64,000 nt of DNA, taken from positions 34,686,901 through 34,750,900 of the forward strand of contig CM049317.1 of the NCBI GenBank assembly GCA_026874595.1, given 5' to 3'. Within the stretch, counting starts at the first letter, position 1. The number at the start of each line of letters is the position of its first letter. Made by a program: the position numbers and the translations under genes. Under the pieces are notes generated by a model. The model saw only the letters and a list, made by a program, of their open reading frames with translations. It was not told the origin of the DNA and ran no database searches. This document shows, piece after piece, positions 48,053 through 59,297 of this stretch. The DNA is from Sipunculus nudus (taxonomy: Eukaryota > Annelida > Sipuncula > Golfingiida > Sipunculidae).

Positions 48053-48679
48053 TGTTAGGTTCTTTGGATTGTTCGGGAAATGGAAAGTCCTCGGCTTGGA
48101 GTGAGAAGTTATAAATAGGGGGTTGTGTTTTAGAGCCGGGAGAGAGAGATGCGAGAATATTCCAGCGGAGACAGAAGAGTTGACCTTTTACTATAATTGC
48201 GGCAGTTATAGCATTTCTTTTTAACGGATTTTATATAGTCTTCAGTTTACCTTTCGGATCACTGCCAGGATTTCACTTTTGGATTACAGTAGATTGATTT
48301 TGTGATTACATTGGACTGTTATTCTCTCGAAAGAATTTTTGTGAACTGTTTATCCGGCTTATACGTTTAAAGATTTATCGCTGTGACAGTGGTGGTATCC
48401 AGGTACTGTGCACTTTGTTTATTTTACTGTGTGATTGTATTGATTTGCTGTTATACTGTTGTTATACTTTGTTATTGCATTGATTTAGTGTATCGTAATG
48501 TTAGGGTTTTTTAAAGAATAAATTACAGTTATTTGTTAACAAACATCCACTGACTTCTTTATTCATTCCCCTAGACATTTCACGCTGGCTGCCTGGTCTT
48601 ACAGAATTTGAATTTTTATTTTATCTCCATAACAAAATTGTCACGCATATGTGATCTGTTGATATTAGGTTCCGTAACA
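48053..48679 (+). mobile_element. Solo LTR, same family as 17.0-17.7 kb
   Basis: It starts TGTTAGGTTCTTTGG and ends TTCCGTAACA. TATAAATAGG lies at 48,110, ~57 bases inside the start, and AATAAA at about 48,518 could serve as poly-A signal. Conserved blocks with the 17-kb copy include 'tgttaacaaa', 'ggcagc', 'cgtgaaat.tctagggg' read in reverse, and the TATA region. The 3' side continues into unrelated sequence with no primer site, so this is a solo or truncated LTR. The flanking pentamers (tatca and atatg) do not match, so a target duplication is not supported. Confidence 0.65.
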
Positions 48680-49654
48680 ATATGATTATACTTCATTACC
48701 AAGCTGGTATACTGCGAAAACTAAGAAGTTATTTTAAGACGTTTGCAACGGATTACGGCATATTTTAGGTGCATGAACATCCTGGAAACAGTGAAACCTG
48801 CTCGTTGTCTAAATGAAAAGACATGCTAGAACGACGGTCAGGGGAAGGATCCATCTGTGATCTTTTATTCGCTCACCAGATGAATATATTGTATCAAATG
48901 CCTGTATGTGGTAGCTCCTTTGTTAATCTGACAGTTTCAGGCCTATAGCTACACTTTTTCACAGATCAATGGCCTAGTGCCAAGCTATCGATTTAACTAT
49001 GAACTTAACATGGTAATCTTTATAAACTTGATATTGTATGAACGCTGTGGATGAGGGCTGCAAAACAACATATACTTATACCATTATAAATCATTTGACC
49101 ACAGCCTCTACTGGTGCCAGTTCTCCATGATTCAAAATGTTTTATACACAAACGCACGCGTATTGTCGCACATGTCACGTAAACACACAGGCCAGTGCAC
49201 GCTACACGTTCCGGCCCATAGGGTCCGCGAGTGCTGTCGGCTTAAGCTCGGCTGGTCTGCATAGCCCGAACGATCCCTTTGGCCAGGTGGCATGCACTCA
49301 GCTTCACGCTCACAGGGAGCTCATCATGCAGTCACCTGTGACAACTTTAAGGCCACAGTTTGACACTTACAGCCCTGTTGAGACTCTGACGCGCCTTTGG
49401 GTCTTCATATTTTATACATTAGAAAAGTCTGTGTTTCATTGGAGTGAATTTCGCCATCACCGAAAAATGCCAGTCTCATAATGAATTTGAAGAAATCATA
49501 AGTTGTGCCACCATCTTGTGACATAACCAATCGCTCCAAGGCAAATGAACGCAAGAAAGCGAAAAAAATTATATTATGTTATTCCACAAAATATGGGTTA
49601 ATCGGAGCGAGCATTTGGTAAGCTCCCCAACTTTTAATCTTTTGAATTCATCCC

Positions 49655-49950
49655 CATTCATCCAAGCACACAGTCTCAGTACCTCACATACAACACCTTG
49701 TTATGGTTCTGCGTGTGGGTAACCATAGTCCACGTGTGCCTGTTTAACAAAAAAAAAGGCCCCGTGATTGGAGGTCCGATAATGAGCCGCAACACGCGGT
49801 GTTTTAGCCAGCGGGAACATGTATTTCACTTTTTGGCGAGGTCAGTCAGAACATCACCTGATTAATACGTTGCACACGGCTCCACGCTCTGTGTTTGTGG
49901 CCTTTGATCACGCCCGATCCACTGTTCTTAACACTCGTTTACAGGATTAT
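49655..49950 (+). repeat. Dispersed repeat family R2, copy 3
   Basis: It shares 'agcacacagtctcagtacct', 'ggaggtccgat', 'cagcgggaacatgtatt' and 'ccactgttctt.aacac' with the 37-kb copy. It has an internal deletion relative to both other copies. Confidence 0.7.
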
Positions 49951-51304
49951 GAAAACGGTTATAGTGCAATATTTTGGCAGGTATAGATTTATTTTAAAGG
50001 GAAGAAGGTATTTTTATGTTAATTCAAAATGCTTTATAGGTGATTGGGCCCTTAAGAAACTGCACAATTTTCAAAATTGACCGACTATTTTAAATTGCAC
50101 AATGTTTCATCAATTTGTTCAACTTCTTTTTTTTCTCTAAACTTAGCATGACGATAGTGAAAATATTTAAATGAGAAACCTTTTACACCTTTTTATGTTT
50201 CAGTTCAGGATATTAATTCACATAACACTGAAGTTAACGGATTGTTAGCCACTCTACTGTATACATGCAGGGCCATCTATACAGCTCACATCAATTTCTG
50301 TCACTGGGTCAAAACGTGTATGTGTGTTATGTATAACGTTTCATGTTCTGTTAACGCTTTGATGATGGTGATCCTTTCATCGTTACTTTAAAATATTACA
50401 TATGATGGTAGGTTGCAACATAATTTCATGACTTTTCAGTATACCCTGATCACTGCACAGTTTTTACGTTTAGCCTACTTTTTATGTCTTCTCTTTAAAT
50501 GATATTGGACGTACATTCCTGGATGTCTGTCACATATGTAAAGTGGTGATGATTTTCTAGTATACTGGCCTTACTCCAGAATTCAGCTGGGTAATGATTA
50601 AAACTGTATTGTTTTACTGTAAGTTACAAACAATACAAGGCTTGCTTCCAAAGTTTAGGCTAGTCATGTCGTCTGCGCATTAATTTCGTTCCTATTTACG
50701 TAACTTCAAATTGTAAATTTTGTGATCTGGACTCAAAGCATCGCTATATGTATACGTATAATATTAAAAACTATTTTCAAAGATGTTGAGATAGGGAAAT
50801 ACTGATTTGAAATATATTTTAAAAAGAGAGACAGACAAACAGATGGATAGACAGACAAAAGCTGGGGGGGGGGGGATGTCCAAGGGCTTTACTACTGTTC
50901 GACACAATTGGACCAACAACCAGTATTTCCAGGTTGTCTTAAGAGTGAACGCTCAGACAGCAATGTAGGAAATCACTTATTTGTTTCCTGGATGACTTTT
51001 ACATGTTTTCTTGTTCTATATTGAATGTCTAAGATTCGCACATCATTTCCCTAAAGGGTAAAAAATAATCAGATGAATCATACATTTTATTCCAATTTTA
51101 CCTCTCTCATGGTAGTTTACCACCCTAGCTTCAATCACCTAACACGGATCGCTGATCACGGAACTCAGCCCATCGCCGATTGCAATTAATAATCTAAAAC
51201 GTTTGAATGATATAAAGACAGCCAACTTTAAACCAGCGACATGTTTGTATTCCCAAATGTGCATATACATTATGTGCAAATACAAATTAGCGTGGGTCTT
51301 TATT

Positions 51305-51603
51305 AGTGGTGTGCAAATTAATCGATTAAATCGATGATTGGTCGTTTCTTTCAAAACCGATTAAACTTTTGTAAATTTGCATAATCAGTCAAAAACAATT
51401 ATGTATGTACTTGCAAAGAGTATAATCCTGATGCGGATGGATTGATGATTTCATTATGAATACCAATGTACCTTTTTTCTTTGGTCAGTATCTTATAGGT
51501 ACAAGTACATATCAAATTTCAATGTACTATAGAAAGTACATAAAATAGTAAATTAATAATTGATCATCGGTCGATTACGATTTTAAAACCAATTCCTACC
51601 ACT
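51305..51603. mobile_element. hAT-type MITE (putative), ~300 bp
   Basis: The ends are AGTGGTGTGCAAATTAATCG and, inverted, AGTGGTAGGAATTGG. Subterminal ATCGATTAAATCGATGATTGG-like words face ATCGTAATCGACCGATGATC on the other side. An 8-mer tctttatt precedes the left end and tccttatt lies 2 bases after the right end. This is suggestive of an old 8-bp target duplication. Confidence 0.55.
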
Positions 51604-53561
51604 GCTCCTTATTGAAATATCCCTTTCGTAACCTGCCCAACCTGTTTAAATGGCACACAACAACAATTTTAGATTTGGTGTTTTGATGTATTTCGACGGA
51701 CAATTTTTGGCGAAATTAATAATGAATGTTGTCTGATTTATTTTCTGTTACATCTACAGACTGATTTTTTAGAATAATCGTAACAGGTTTCTGGTGATCG
51801 GTTTTGTTTAGTTCTGTATTCTTTCTTTCTCCAAATATGCAGCAAAATTTTCCTTTGTCTAAGTTTACGTTCAAATCCTATAACTTAACAGCCAGCTGTT
51901 GTGCAAGTAATTTGCATGTACATTTCCAAATAAGGTGTACATGTGGTTTGTTTTCATCAGCATAGTAACTCCATCCCCTTTTGTGCAGAGTTTTAAAGAA
52001 CCAATGTTTACAGTTAATGAGTCCCTGTAATATATATTGAGGTTGATAGCAATAAACTGAGATATTCACCAATATAAAAGACACAAATAAACACCATTAA
52101 TTGATAAATGTTTTACGATGACTTCTGACTAGCGAGTCACAATTCAAAACCATCCTGTTTAACTTACCTGTTCAACAAAATGTGCCTTGAGACGATTTCC
52201 TTTCCTGTCCCAACTAAACTCATTTAACTGTCTGAATAAAGGTCAGCTACTGTTTAATTATGAGTACATGTTTAAATATAGTTGTAATCGAAACTGTTGA
52301 CCACGCATATAGTGGTTTTGAATCCTAAACATTTTGCTGATGGAGAGGCGCGGCATATGCCCTCTGAACCCTCTTTTGTGGTTCATTGCAGTTACAAGTA
52401 CACATGGTCGACACTGTTACTATGAGGCTGCCTTCTCATGTTGTACACTTTCCGTTTGCCTGTAAACATTCATAATCCACCATGATGCCGCTTCATTAAA
52501 TGTAAGGGCATGACTGAGCTGTTTAGCATAGAGATACGGTTTGTTTTAGGGATAAAGAAACCACTTGATAAGAATAAATGACGCGGCAATAAGTCTTGCC
52601 AAAGTAATAACCACTCGAGGGAATATAACAAGATAAAACATATATTTTGCTAGCATACTCATCTTATTTGTTTATAATCTTGCTCTAATGAGAGGAGATT
52701 TCAGAATTAGCCCGGCAACCAAGGGAAAAGCGTAGTACATGTAAAGACACCGCCTCCTTGGGACTAGAGGGGGGGGGGGGGGGGGGGGGGGTAAGACCGC
52801 GTAAACCTAACGATTGCACGACGAACTCGTTACACCTTCGTTTCCCTTTTTGGCGTAACTCGAACTTTCAGTATATTCTTCTAGTACATAAATGCGTCAA
52901 ACTTGTCGCATTTTTAACGGACGGTCGAGGTCTTCCGTTAAGATAACCAAGACCTGGCCAAGTGTCTCTAGGTGGTATTTCTCCACTTACTCGACTGAGT
53001 TTCGTTAACCACATACTTGATTTTCTTAGCCCGTATGTAATGACATGTGTAAAAAATAACAATAGTTCCCCTTAATATGAAGCAATATATCATTCAAAGC
53101 AGTGGAGGGGGGGTGGGACAAATGTCAGAAAATTAAGCTATATTCCTACAAAGGCATATAGTCTTTCCATTTATTGAAACCTATATGTTTATCTAAAATC
53201 TTGAATTAATGCCTAAAAAAACAGAAATATTTTAAGGGTTTTTAATTAACTTGTTTCCCTTAGAAGACATTATCATAAAACATAACATAATAAATATTCA
53301 AACCTCTCATTCCACAGTAGGGCTATCCAGGAATTAAACGAGTTTACCAGCATTTGCCTTGAGGAAAGGTCAACATAAAAAATATCGGCATTCCAACAAC
53401 CGCGTAAAAGGAATCGCAGTCATTTTTATACTTCAGTGCTTTATATAAGTGTTTCTTTCAGAGGATGCCGCTAAGGAAGTTAGGTACAGGGTTTACATTA
53501 GCTGATAAAGCTATGGACTGAGGAAACTCTCTTATGATTCTGGTGCTAATAATTTCTAAAT

Positions 53562-53566
53562 ATATA
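53562..53566. other. Target-site duplication of the BEL element, left
   Basis: ATATA immediately precedes the 5' LTR. The same 5-mer follows the 3' LTR at 61,751-61,755. Five bases is the usual BEL/Pao duplication size. Confidence 0.75.
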
Positions 53567-54427
53567 TGTAAATGCACAAATCAAACTACATGTGAATTTG
53601 TTTAATATTGATTTATGTTTAAGAAAAGGTATTAATTACTATGTTTAAAATGGATAAAAGCGTAATTTCATGGAAAAAATGTTGATGCCTTGTTCTGGAC
53701 TTGAACCGGGTTCCCTTTATTTGATGGCTCTGGAGACCAGTGTAGCATGAATTGTGCCACTCTGGCTGGTGTTTAAGAAGCTTGTTTAAAATTGAAATGA
53801 GGTTTATGTCAGAGGTCAGTGTCAACATTGGGGCACATGACATTGATGTCACTTCCTGTTTTGACCAGTGAACAGAATTGTAACATGTGGTGCAGTAAAT
53901 TTGCCTTCAGGCCACACAGAGGTATGTGTAATGTCTTTCATTCATTATAAAATGTCTTGTTATCTGTTATGTATTAACTATTAACTCCTAGAGAGCTTTT
54001 TCTTTTTGACTGGTGGCATATATCTCTTTCACATGTAGAATACTAGTCAAAGTACTTGTGTCAACAATACCTGTCAAGAACTATTACCTTCCATTTGTAT
54101 AAAACCAGCTGGCAGCGTTACTGGATATAGCAGCTCTGTTACTTAATATACCAGTAGTATCATCATTAATATTATCCATATTTTGATCTGTTTTCTCCAT
54201 ATATATTGTGCTGTGCATATAACATTTTATATGGACCTATATATCTTATATATGGACTCTGTTACAGTTTACATACTAGTAAGATTAACTTCATTGTTTC
54301 AGTTTTCAAACGGGATTGTTTGTGGTAAACAAGCAAGCAACGCAACAAGCAGTCTCAGTGTTGAGCTTTGTGAAAAATAAAAGAAGTGAAACGTATATTA
54401 GTCGTCACTTTATGAACTGCACCTACA
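53567..54427 (+). repeat. 5' LTR of BEL element
   Basis: The LTR is 861 bp, starting TGTAAATGCAC and ending GCACCTACA. It contains a tRNA-like segment on its minus strand (about 53,780-53,680) and AATAAA near its end (about 54,376). Confidence 0.9.
53680..53785 (-). other. tRNA-like segment inside the LTR
   Basis: The minus strand reads AGTGGCACAATTCATGCTA (A-box-like), then after ~40 bases CCCGGTTCAAGTCCAG (B-box-like), then a T-run (TTTTTT) ~20 bases further on. This is the layout of a polymerase III unit. It is present in both LTRs (the second at about 61,003-61,108), so it is part of the LTR and not a later insertion. It could be a captured SINE head. Confidence 0.45.
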
Positions 54428-54686
54428 TTTAGTTTGAAAACTCTGTTGCCACTCATGTGGTCAGAACGGTCTCGGTTGAATGACCAGCATTGAACTGGCA
54501 CTTAACGCTGATACACAGACCAAAGGATTTACGACTGTGTAACTGGTGTCGCTTCGATAACTATATGTGTGTTCGTTCAAGTTGATTCTCATCAGATTGT
54601 GTCGTTTTCTACGTTTACTGATGGTGATAGTGACAATAAGATATATTGTGTACCTTTAAATTTTTATGTATCACTAACGTGTAAAC

Positions 54687-57134
54687 ATGAGTGATACTAA
54701 ACGTGACTGTGACTTAAGAGATAGTGTAACTGCAGTAACAGAGACAGAAACAGATATGCAGTCAGCAGTAAGCCACAGCTCTCGTCAAAGAACATTGACT
54801 GATAAAGGCCTTGTAGAAAAACGTGTTCTCAAGAACAAACAGACTGCAGCCTTATCCGCTTTAACTAAGAAGCGAACTGAACTTACAAAACTTATGCTGA
54901 ACACAAATAATTTACACTTAGTGAAAACATGTCTTGATGGATTAAATGAATTGTTTGTGCATTATCAGCAATGTTATTCAGCTCACTTTGATGTTCTTAG
55001 TTCCGAAACAGAGCAGGACATTGAAATTAAGCGTTTTGATGATAAGGAACGCTCATTTCTTGAGTTTCAATGTTGTGTTAAAAAGTGGATAACTCAAGCA
55101 GAACGTGAATTGTCTGACCAGTTAGATGGGTCGATAGTGTCTTCTAGAAAATCCCATAGGTCCAGCAAACACTCTGGAGCATCGTCTAGATCTAGGGCCT
55201 CATCTACTTCCACTCGTGCTAAAGAGAAGGCTCATCTGGCAGCACTGATGGTAGAACGAGACAGATTAGCAGACAAAAATGCACTAGAGGCAAAAACAAG
55301 ACAACTCGATCTTGACATAGAGATAGCCAAGGCGCAAGCAAGAGAGAAAGTATACGCGGAAGCTGAACAAGCTGAGATGCACCAGGATGATGATCAGCAT
55401 CCACATGTATCAATTATCGCTGCTAAGCCCAATGAGGTGGAGACATTGCCAAAAATCACCAAAATTGACCAAGAAGATGCTCCACAAAGAAATTATGGTG
55501 CGTCTATTACTGAGAATGTTGATATCATTCAATCTCACGCTGATAGCAAACCATTGCTGAAAACCCTTAATCCAACAGCCAGACCTTTCAATCCAGATTC
55601 CTTTAGTGCTGATCCGCCTGGCAGCTCTCCAGCTGAACATATTGGTAGCCAACAGCAGCATCAGAATCAACAAATAATGGCAACTTGTCAGCAACTGGCT
55701 ACAACAATGGCATTACCTCAACCTGAAGTGCCAAAGTTTACAGGAGATGTTATGGAGTATAATACTTTCATGATGGCATTTGATGCAAGAATTGCATCAA
55801 GAACACTAAATAGTGCTGATAAACTGTATTTCCTTGACCAGCATCTTGATGGAGATGCCAAAGATTTAATTGGTGGTTGTTTATACATGGAGCCTAGTGC
55901 TGGTTACCAGAGAGCAAGATCATTACTTCAGAGAGAATATGGTGACCAATATAAGATTTCCATGGCTTATGTTAACAAACTTCTGAAGTGGCCTGTGATC
56001 AGGTATGATGATAGTTCTTCTCTCAAGCATCTCTCATACTTCTTAGTGAAATGTCTTCATGCCATGTCAACCTTGTCTCATATGGACGTATTGAATCACT
56101 CACCTAATATGCAGGCTGTAGTGTGCAAGCTTCCTCCATATTTGCAAAACAAATGGCGTGACAAGGTGACCAATCTTAGGAGAGAACAGATGAGAATGCC
56201 TTTCTTTGAGGACCTTGTCCAGTTTGTTCAGCAGGCATCAGAAGCTGCTAATGACCCGATATATAGCAAAGAGGCCTTAGAAAAGAACAATACACAGAGA
56301 ACATACAGTGTCTCTAACAGTAAACAGTTTTCACCCAAACCAAAGAGTAGCAGCTTTACAACTGAAGTTAACTCAGGTTACAGGCGCCCAGGTGTAAAGC
56401 AGGGCAACAATTACAGCAGGTCCTGTATATTGTGCAAGAAATCACATGACCTTGACAACTGTGAAGAATTACTTAAGAAAACCCTGGATGACAGACGGGC
56501 TTTCCTGAAAGAAAAGCGGATGTGCTTCGGTTGTTATGGATATAATCACATTTCTAAAGGATGTACAAACAAACTGAAATGTAGGCAATGTGGGAAAAGA
56601 CATCCCACAGCTTTACATGATGATTCATTTCAAGCAAACAAAGTGCCATCCAATGATGCTTCTAATGAAGACACAAATGTGCAGGCCAATATTCAGACAA
56701 GTAGCTGCAGTGCCACTGATGATGGTTCCATTGTGTTGCATGCAATATTGCCTGTCAAAGTTCGACAAAATGGAAACGACAAGGTTGTCTCAACATATGC
56801 CTTCTTTGATAGTGGTAGTAGCGGATGTTTTATAACAGATGATCTTAGAACGAAGCTCTCTGCCACTGGTAAAAATGTCAATCTTCAGCTACGTACCATG
56901 CATGGCCAAGCATGCATCAAAACAACCGCAGTAAGTGATTTGATTGTTTCCGATTGGTCTGACAGAAATCCCATACCGCTGCCAAAGACTCACCAGAGAG
57001 AAGAAATTCCAGTAGACCATCAGCACATCCCTAGGCCGGAAACACTTAGTAAGTGGCCTATCTTAAATTTTATGGCTAAGGACATAATCCTGACATGGAT
57101 ATTGGATTGCTCATTGCCAGTAATTGTCCCTTAG
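54687..57134 (+). CDS. BEL/Pao Gag and aspartic protease
   Basis: A frame of 815 codons opens at ATG 54,687, ~260 bases after the 5' LTR. Residues ~1-250 are charged with coiled-coil character (SKHSGASSRSRAS and long Lys/Glu/Ala stretches). Residues ~345-530 form the DUF1759-type Gag core (PEVPKFTGDVMEYNTF ... AGYQRARSLLQREYGD). Residues ~575-650 have Cys/His zinc knuckles (CILCKKSHDLDNC, CFGCYGYNHISKGC, CRQCGKRHPTALH) that bind RNA. Around residue 710 is the protease active site AFFDSGSSGCF (Asp-Ser-Gly). Gag forms the particle and the protease matures the polyprotein. The last ~15 residues and the stop at 57,134 follow a one-base frameshift near 57,090. Beyond that point the homologous reading continues in the frame of the next segment. 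Confidence 0.9.
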   Translation: MSDTKRDCDLRDSVTAVTETETDMQSAVSHSSRQRTLTDKGLVEKRVLKNKQTAALSALTKKRTELTKLMLNTNNLHLVKTCLDGLNELFVHYQQCYSAHFDVLSSETEQDIEIKRFDDKERSFLEFQCCVKKWITQAERELSDQLDGSIVSSRKSHRSSKHSGASSRSRASSTSTRAKEKAHLAALMVERDRLADKNALEAKTRQLDLDIEIAKAQAREKVYAEAEQAEMHQDDDQHPHVSIIAAKPNEVETLPKITKIDQEDAPQRNYGASITENVDIIQSHADSKPLLKTLNPTARPFNPDSFSADPPGSSPAEHIGSQQQHQNQQIMATCQQLATTMALPQPEVPKFTGDVMEYNTFMMAFDARIASRTLNSADKLYFLDQHLDGDAKDLIGGCLYMEPSAGYQRARSLLQREYGDQYKISMAYVNKLLKWPVIRYDDSSSLKHLSYFLVKCLHAMSTLSHMDVLNHSPNMQAVVCKLPPYLQNKWRDKVTNLRREQMRMPFFEDLVQFVQQASEAANDPIYSKEALEKNNTQRTYSVSNSKQFSPKPKSSSFTTEVNSGYRRPGVKQGNNYSRSCILCKKSHDLDNCEELLKKTLDDRRAFLKEKRMCFGCYGYNHISKGCTNKLKCRQCGKRHPTALHDDSFQANKVPSNDASNEDTNVQANIQTSSCSATDDGSIVLHAILPVKVRQNGNDKVVSTYAFFDSGSSGCFITDDLRTKLSATGKNVNLQLRTMHGQACIKTTAVSDLIVSDWSDRNPIPLPKTHQREEIPVDHQHIPRPETLSKWPILNFMAKDIILTWILDCSLPVIVP

Positions 57135-58138
57135 CACTCGAGCCTTTGAGAGTTGTTCCTACACATGGAGAAGGGCCATTTGCATCACAACTGCGTCACG
57201 GGTGGACAGTTAATGGTCCAGTGTGTGTGTCTAAAACAACTGATACTGTAAACTGTAGCCGAATCATCGTCAGAGAAATGGAACCCATGAAAGAGGTTAT
57301 TTCACCAGAGTATGTCCTTAAGATGTTTGAGCTCGACTTTAATGACAGGCCGACAACACTGCCTGGTGAACGCAGTCACTCACAGGAGGACAAGCTATTC
57401 TTAGAGAAAGCCAAAGAAGGATTACGTCTGACAGAAGGTCATTATGAAATACCATTACCATTCAGAAATTCTAACGTTACCATGCCTTGTAACCGACAGC
57501 AAGCTGTTAAGGGTGCCCAATGGCAGAAGAAGAAAATGTTGCATGATGAAAAATACCGAGAGGACTACATCAATTTTGTAAATGCGCTCTTAGACAAGGG
57601 ATATGCACAAAGGATTGAAGATAACTCCTTGTCTGCAGCATCAGGAAAAGTTTGGTATCTGCCTCATCACGGTGTCTATCACCCGAAAAAGCCAAACAAA
57701 ATTCGTGTAGTCTTTGACTGCAGTGCTCGATATGAAGGAACATCGCTAAACGACAAACTGATTCCAGGTCCTGACCTAACCAATTCGTTAATAGGAGTTC
57801 TGACAAGATTTAGAGAAGAACGGATAGCCTTTATAGGTGACGTGGAAGCTATGTTTCACCAAGTGCGTGTTCCATCTGATCAGTGTAATTTTCTGCGCTT
57901 TCTGTGGTGGCCAGGTGGTGATCTTGATTCAGGCCTACATGAGTACCAGATGAAGGTGCACTTGTTTGGTGCCATTTCCTCTCCAAGTATTTGTAACTAT
58001 GCACTGAGAAGGATAACAGAGGATAATGTTCTTCCACAACCTGTGTCTCACATAATCAACAGAAACTTTTATGTAGACGACTGTCTGAAATCAGTTGCTA
58101 GTGCGCATGAAGCTGTCAAATTGATCAATGACCTGTGA
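57095..58138 (+). CDS. BEL/Pao reverse transcriptase segment
   Basis: It continues the polyprotein in a shifted frame. The ATG at 57,095 is incidental, because the frame is a continuation of gag-pro. The segment opens with DIGLLIASNCPLALEP and a HGWTVNGPV linker. The polymerase domain follows, with YLPHHGVYHP and KIRVVFDCSARYEG. Next come SLNDKLIPGPDLTNS, the catalytic Asp in FIGDVEAMFHQVRVP, LFGAISSPSICN, and the paired Asp of FYVDD. It copies the element's RNA into DNA in the cytoplasmic particle. It ends at an in-frame TGA (58,136-58,138); homologous protein continues directly after this stop in the same frame. The stop is therefore a point mutation, not the natural end. Confidence 0.9.
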   Translation: MDIGLLIASNCPLALEPLRVVPTHGEGPFASQLRHGWTVNGPVCVSKTTDTVNCSRIIVREMEPMKEVISPEYVLKMFELDFNDRPTTLPGERSHSQEDKLFLEKAKEGLRLTEGHYEIPLPFRNSNVTMPCNRQQAVKGAQWQKKKMLHDEKYREDYINFVNALLDKGYAQRIEDNSLSAASGKVWYLPHHGVYHPKKPNKIRVVFDCSARYEGTSLNDKLIPGPDLTNSLIGVLTRFREERIAFIGDVEAMFHQVRVPSDQCNFLRFLWWPGGDLDSGLHEYQMKVHLFGAISSPSICNYALRRITEDNVLPQPVSHIINRNFYVDDCLKSVASAHEAVKLINDL

Positions 58139-59080
58139 TCTGCTTGCTCAACAGGGGGATTTCACTTGGCCAAATTTATCAGTAACAGCACAGCAGTGCT
58201 TGAATCCATTCCTGCAAAAGAGCGTGCAAAAGAAATACAGACTATCGAACTGGATTATGACAAATTGCCGATTGAACGTGCTTTGGGCAATCAGTGGTGT
58301 ATTTCTAAGGACACATTTGGGTTCTCGTTCATGACTAACTCTCAGCCAGATACAAGACGAGGAATTCTGTCTACCGTGTCATCCATCTTTGATCCCTTAG
58401 GATTCCTAGCACCATTCATATTGCCTGCAAAGAAAATATTGCAAGATCTATGCAAAGAAACAGAATTAGATTGGGGTGATGAAATTCCAGATCAGTACAC
58501 AAAACAGTGGCAAAGGTGGCTGAATGATCTTCAACTGCTAAATGAAATGTCTGTGAACAGATGCTTGAAACCGGAGGAATTTGGAACTGTCACATCAACT
58601 CAACTCCATTTGTTTTCTGATGCTAGTTCCATTGGTTATGCTTCTGCCGCATATTTACGCCTAAGCAACATGGAGGGCAAATTACACACTTCTTTTCTGA
58701 TAGGTAAGGCTAGACTGGCGCCCATAAAACCTACAACAATACCTCGTCTGGAGCTTACAGCGGCCACAATCTCGGTACACCTCGGCCAAATGATGCGCCA
58801 GGAACTAGACAACAAACCAGACTACATTGTGTATCACACAGATTCAACGACATTCCTACATTACATATGTAGTGAGATGAAGAGATTCCCTGTGTTCGTA
58901 GCAAACCGAGTTGGAACGATCCGCGAGTTCTCAACCCCAAAGCAGTGGCGATACGTCCCAACAACAGACAACCCAGCCGACTATGGCTCCAGGGGTCAAA
59001 ATAGCATTCAGATGTTAAAGCACAAATGTTGGATTGAGGGACCAGAGTTTCTGAGGAAACATGAGGACGCATGGCCTTAA
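58139..59080 (+). CDS. BEL/Pao thumb/connection and RNase H segment
   Basis: Same frame as the preceding segment. It reads through FHLAKFISN, ILSTVSSIFDPLGFLAPF and the RNase H core. The core has LHLFSDASSIGYASAAY (first Asp), TIPRLELTAATIS (Glu), VYHTDSTTFLHYI (Asp) and NPADYGSRG (last Asp). RNase H removes the RNA strand during reverse transcription. The apparent ATG at 58,166 is internal. The stop TAA at 59,078-59,080 interrupts a frame whose homologous reading continues to the A10 run at 59,288. Confidence 0.9.
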   Translation, partial: SACSTGGFHLAKFISNSTAVLESIPAKERAKEIQTIELDYDKLPIERALGNQWCISKDTFGFSFMTNSQPDTRRGILSTVSSIFDPLGFLAPFILPAKKILQDLCKETELDWGDEIPDQYTKQWQRWLNDLQLLNEMSVNRCLKPEEFGTVTSTQLHLFSDASSIGYASAAYLRLSNMEGKLHTSFLIGKARLAPIKPTTIPRLELTAATISVHLGQMMRQELDNKPDYIVYHTDSTTFLHYICSEMKRFPVFVANRVGTIREFSTPKQWRYVPTTDNPADYGSRGQNSIQMLKHKCWIEGPEFLRKHEDAWP

Positions 59081-59297
59081 CAACCAAACATTATTGAGGA
59101 TACTTCTTCAGAGGCTGACAAAATTGAACATTCGCTCAGCACAGTTGTACCATATGTGGATCCACAAAGCAAGCCACTTGACCAACTGCTAGTCTATTAT
59201 TCTAGCTGGCACCGTTTAAAGAAAGCAGTGGCATATCTTTTGCGGCTTCGTCACATATTACAGGAGCCAAACAAACCTCACTTGGGTAAAAAAAAAA

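Larger units (their letters stand above)
48680..53561. other. No gene seen; repeats only
   Basis: It contains repeat family R2 copy 3 (49,655-49,950) and a MITE (51,305-51,603). It also has a poly-G tract near 50,866-50,876 and a G22 run near 52,770-52,791. No gene is supported; a 114-codon frame at 49,137-49,481 lacks any recognisable feature. Confidence 0.45.

Noticed and set aside
48029-48679. Alternative LTR start TGTAACGCG at 48,029
   Set aside because: Homology with the 17-kb copy begins only at about 48,053 (TGTTAGGTTCTTTGG), so the later TGTT is preferred.
49137-49481. 114-codon plus-strand frame
   Set aside because: No domain, no neighbouring exons, low-complexity His/Thr/Ser character; not supportable as a gene.
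58166-59080. Independent start of an RNase H gene at 58,166
   Set aside because: The same frame is continuous with the reverse-transcriptase segment apart from one stop, and homologous sequence precedes the ATG.
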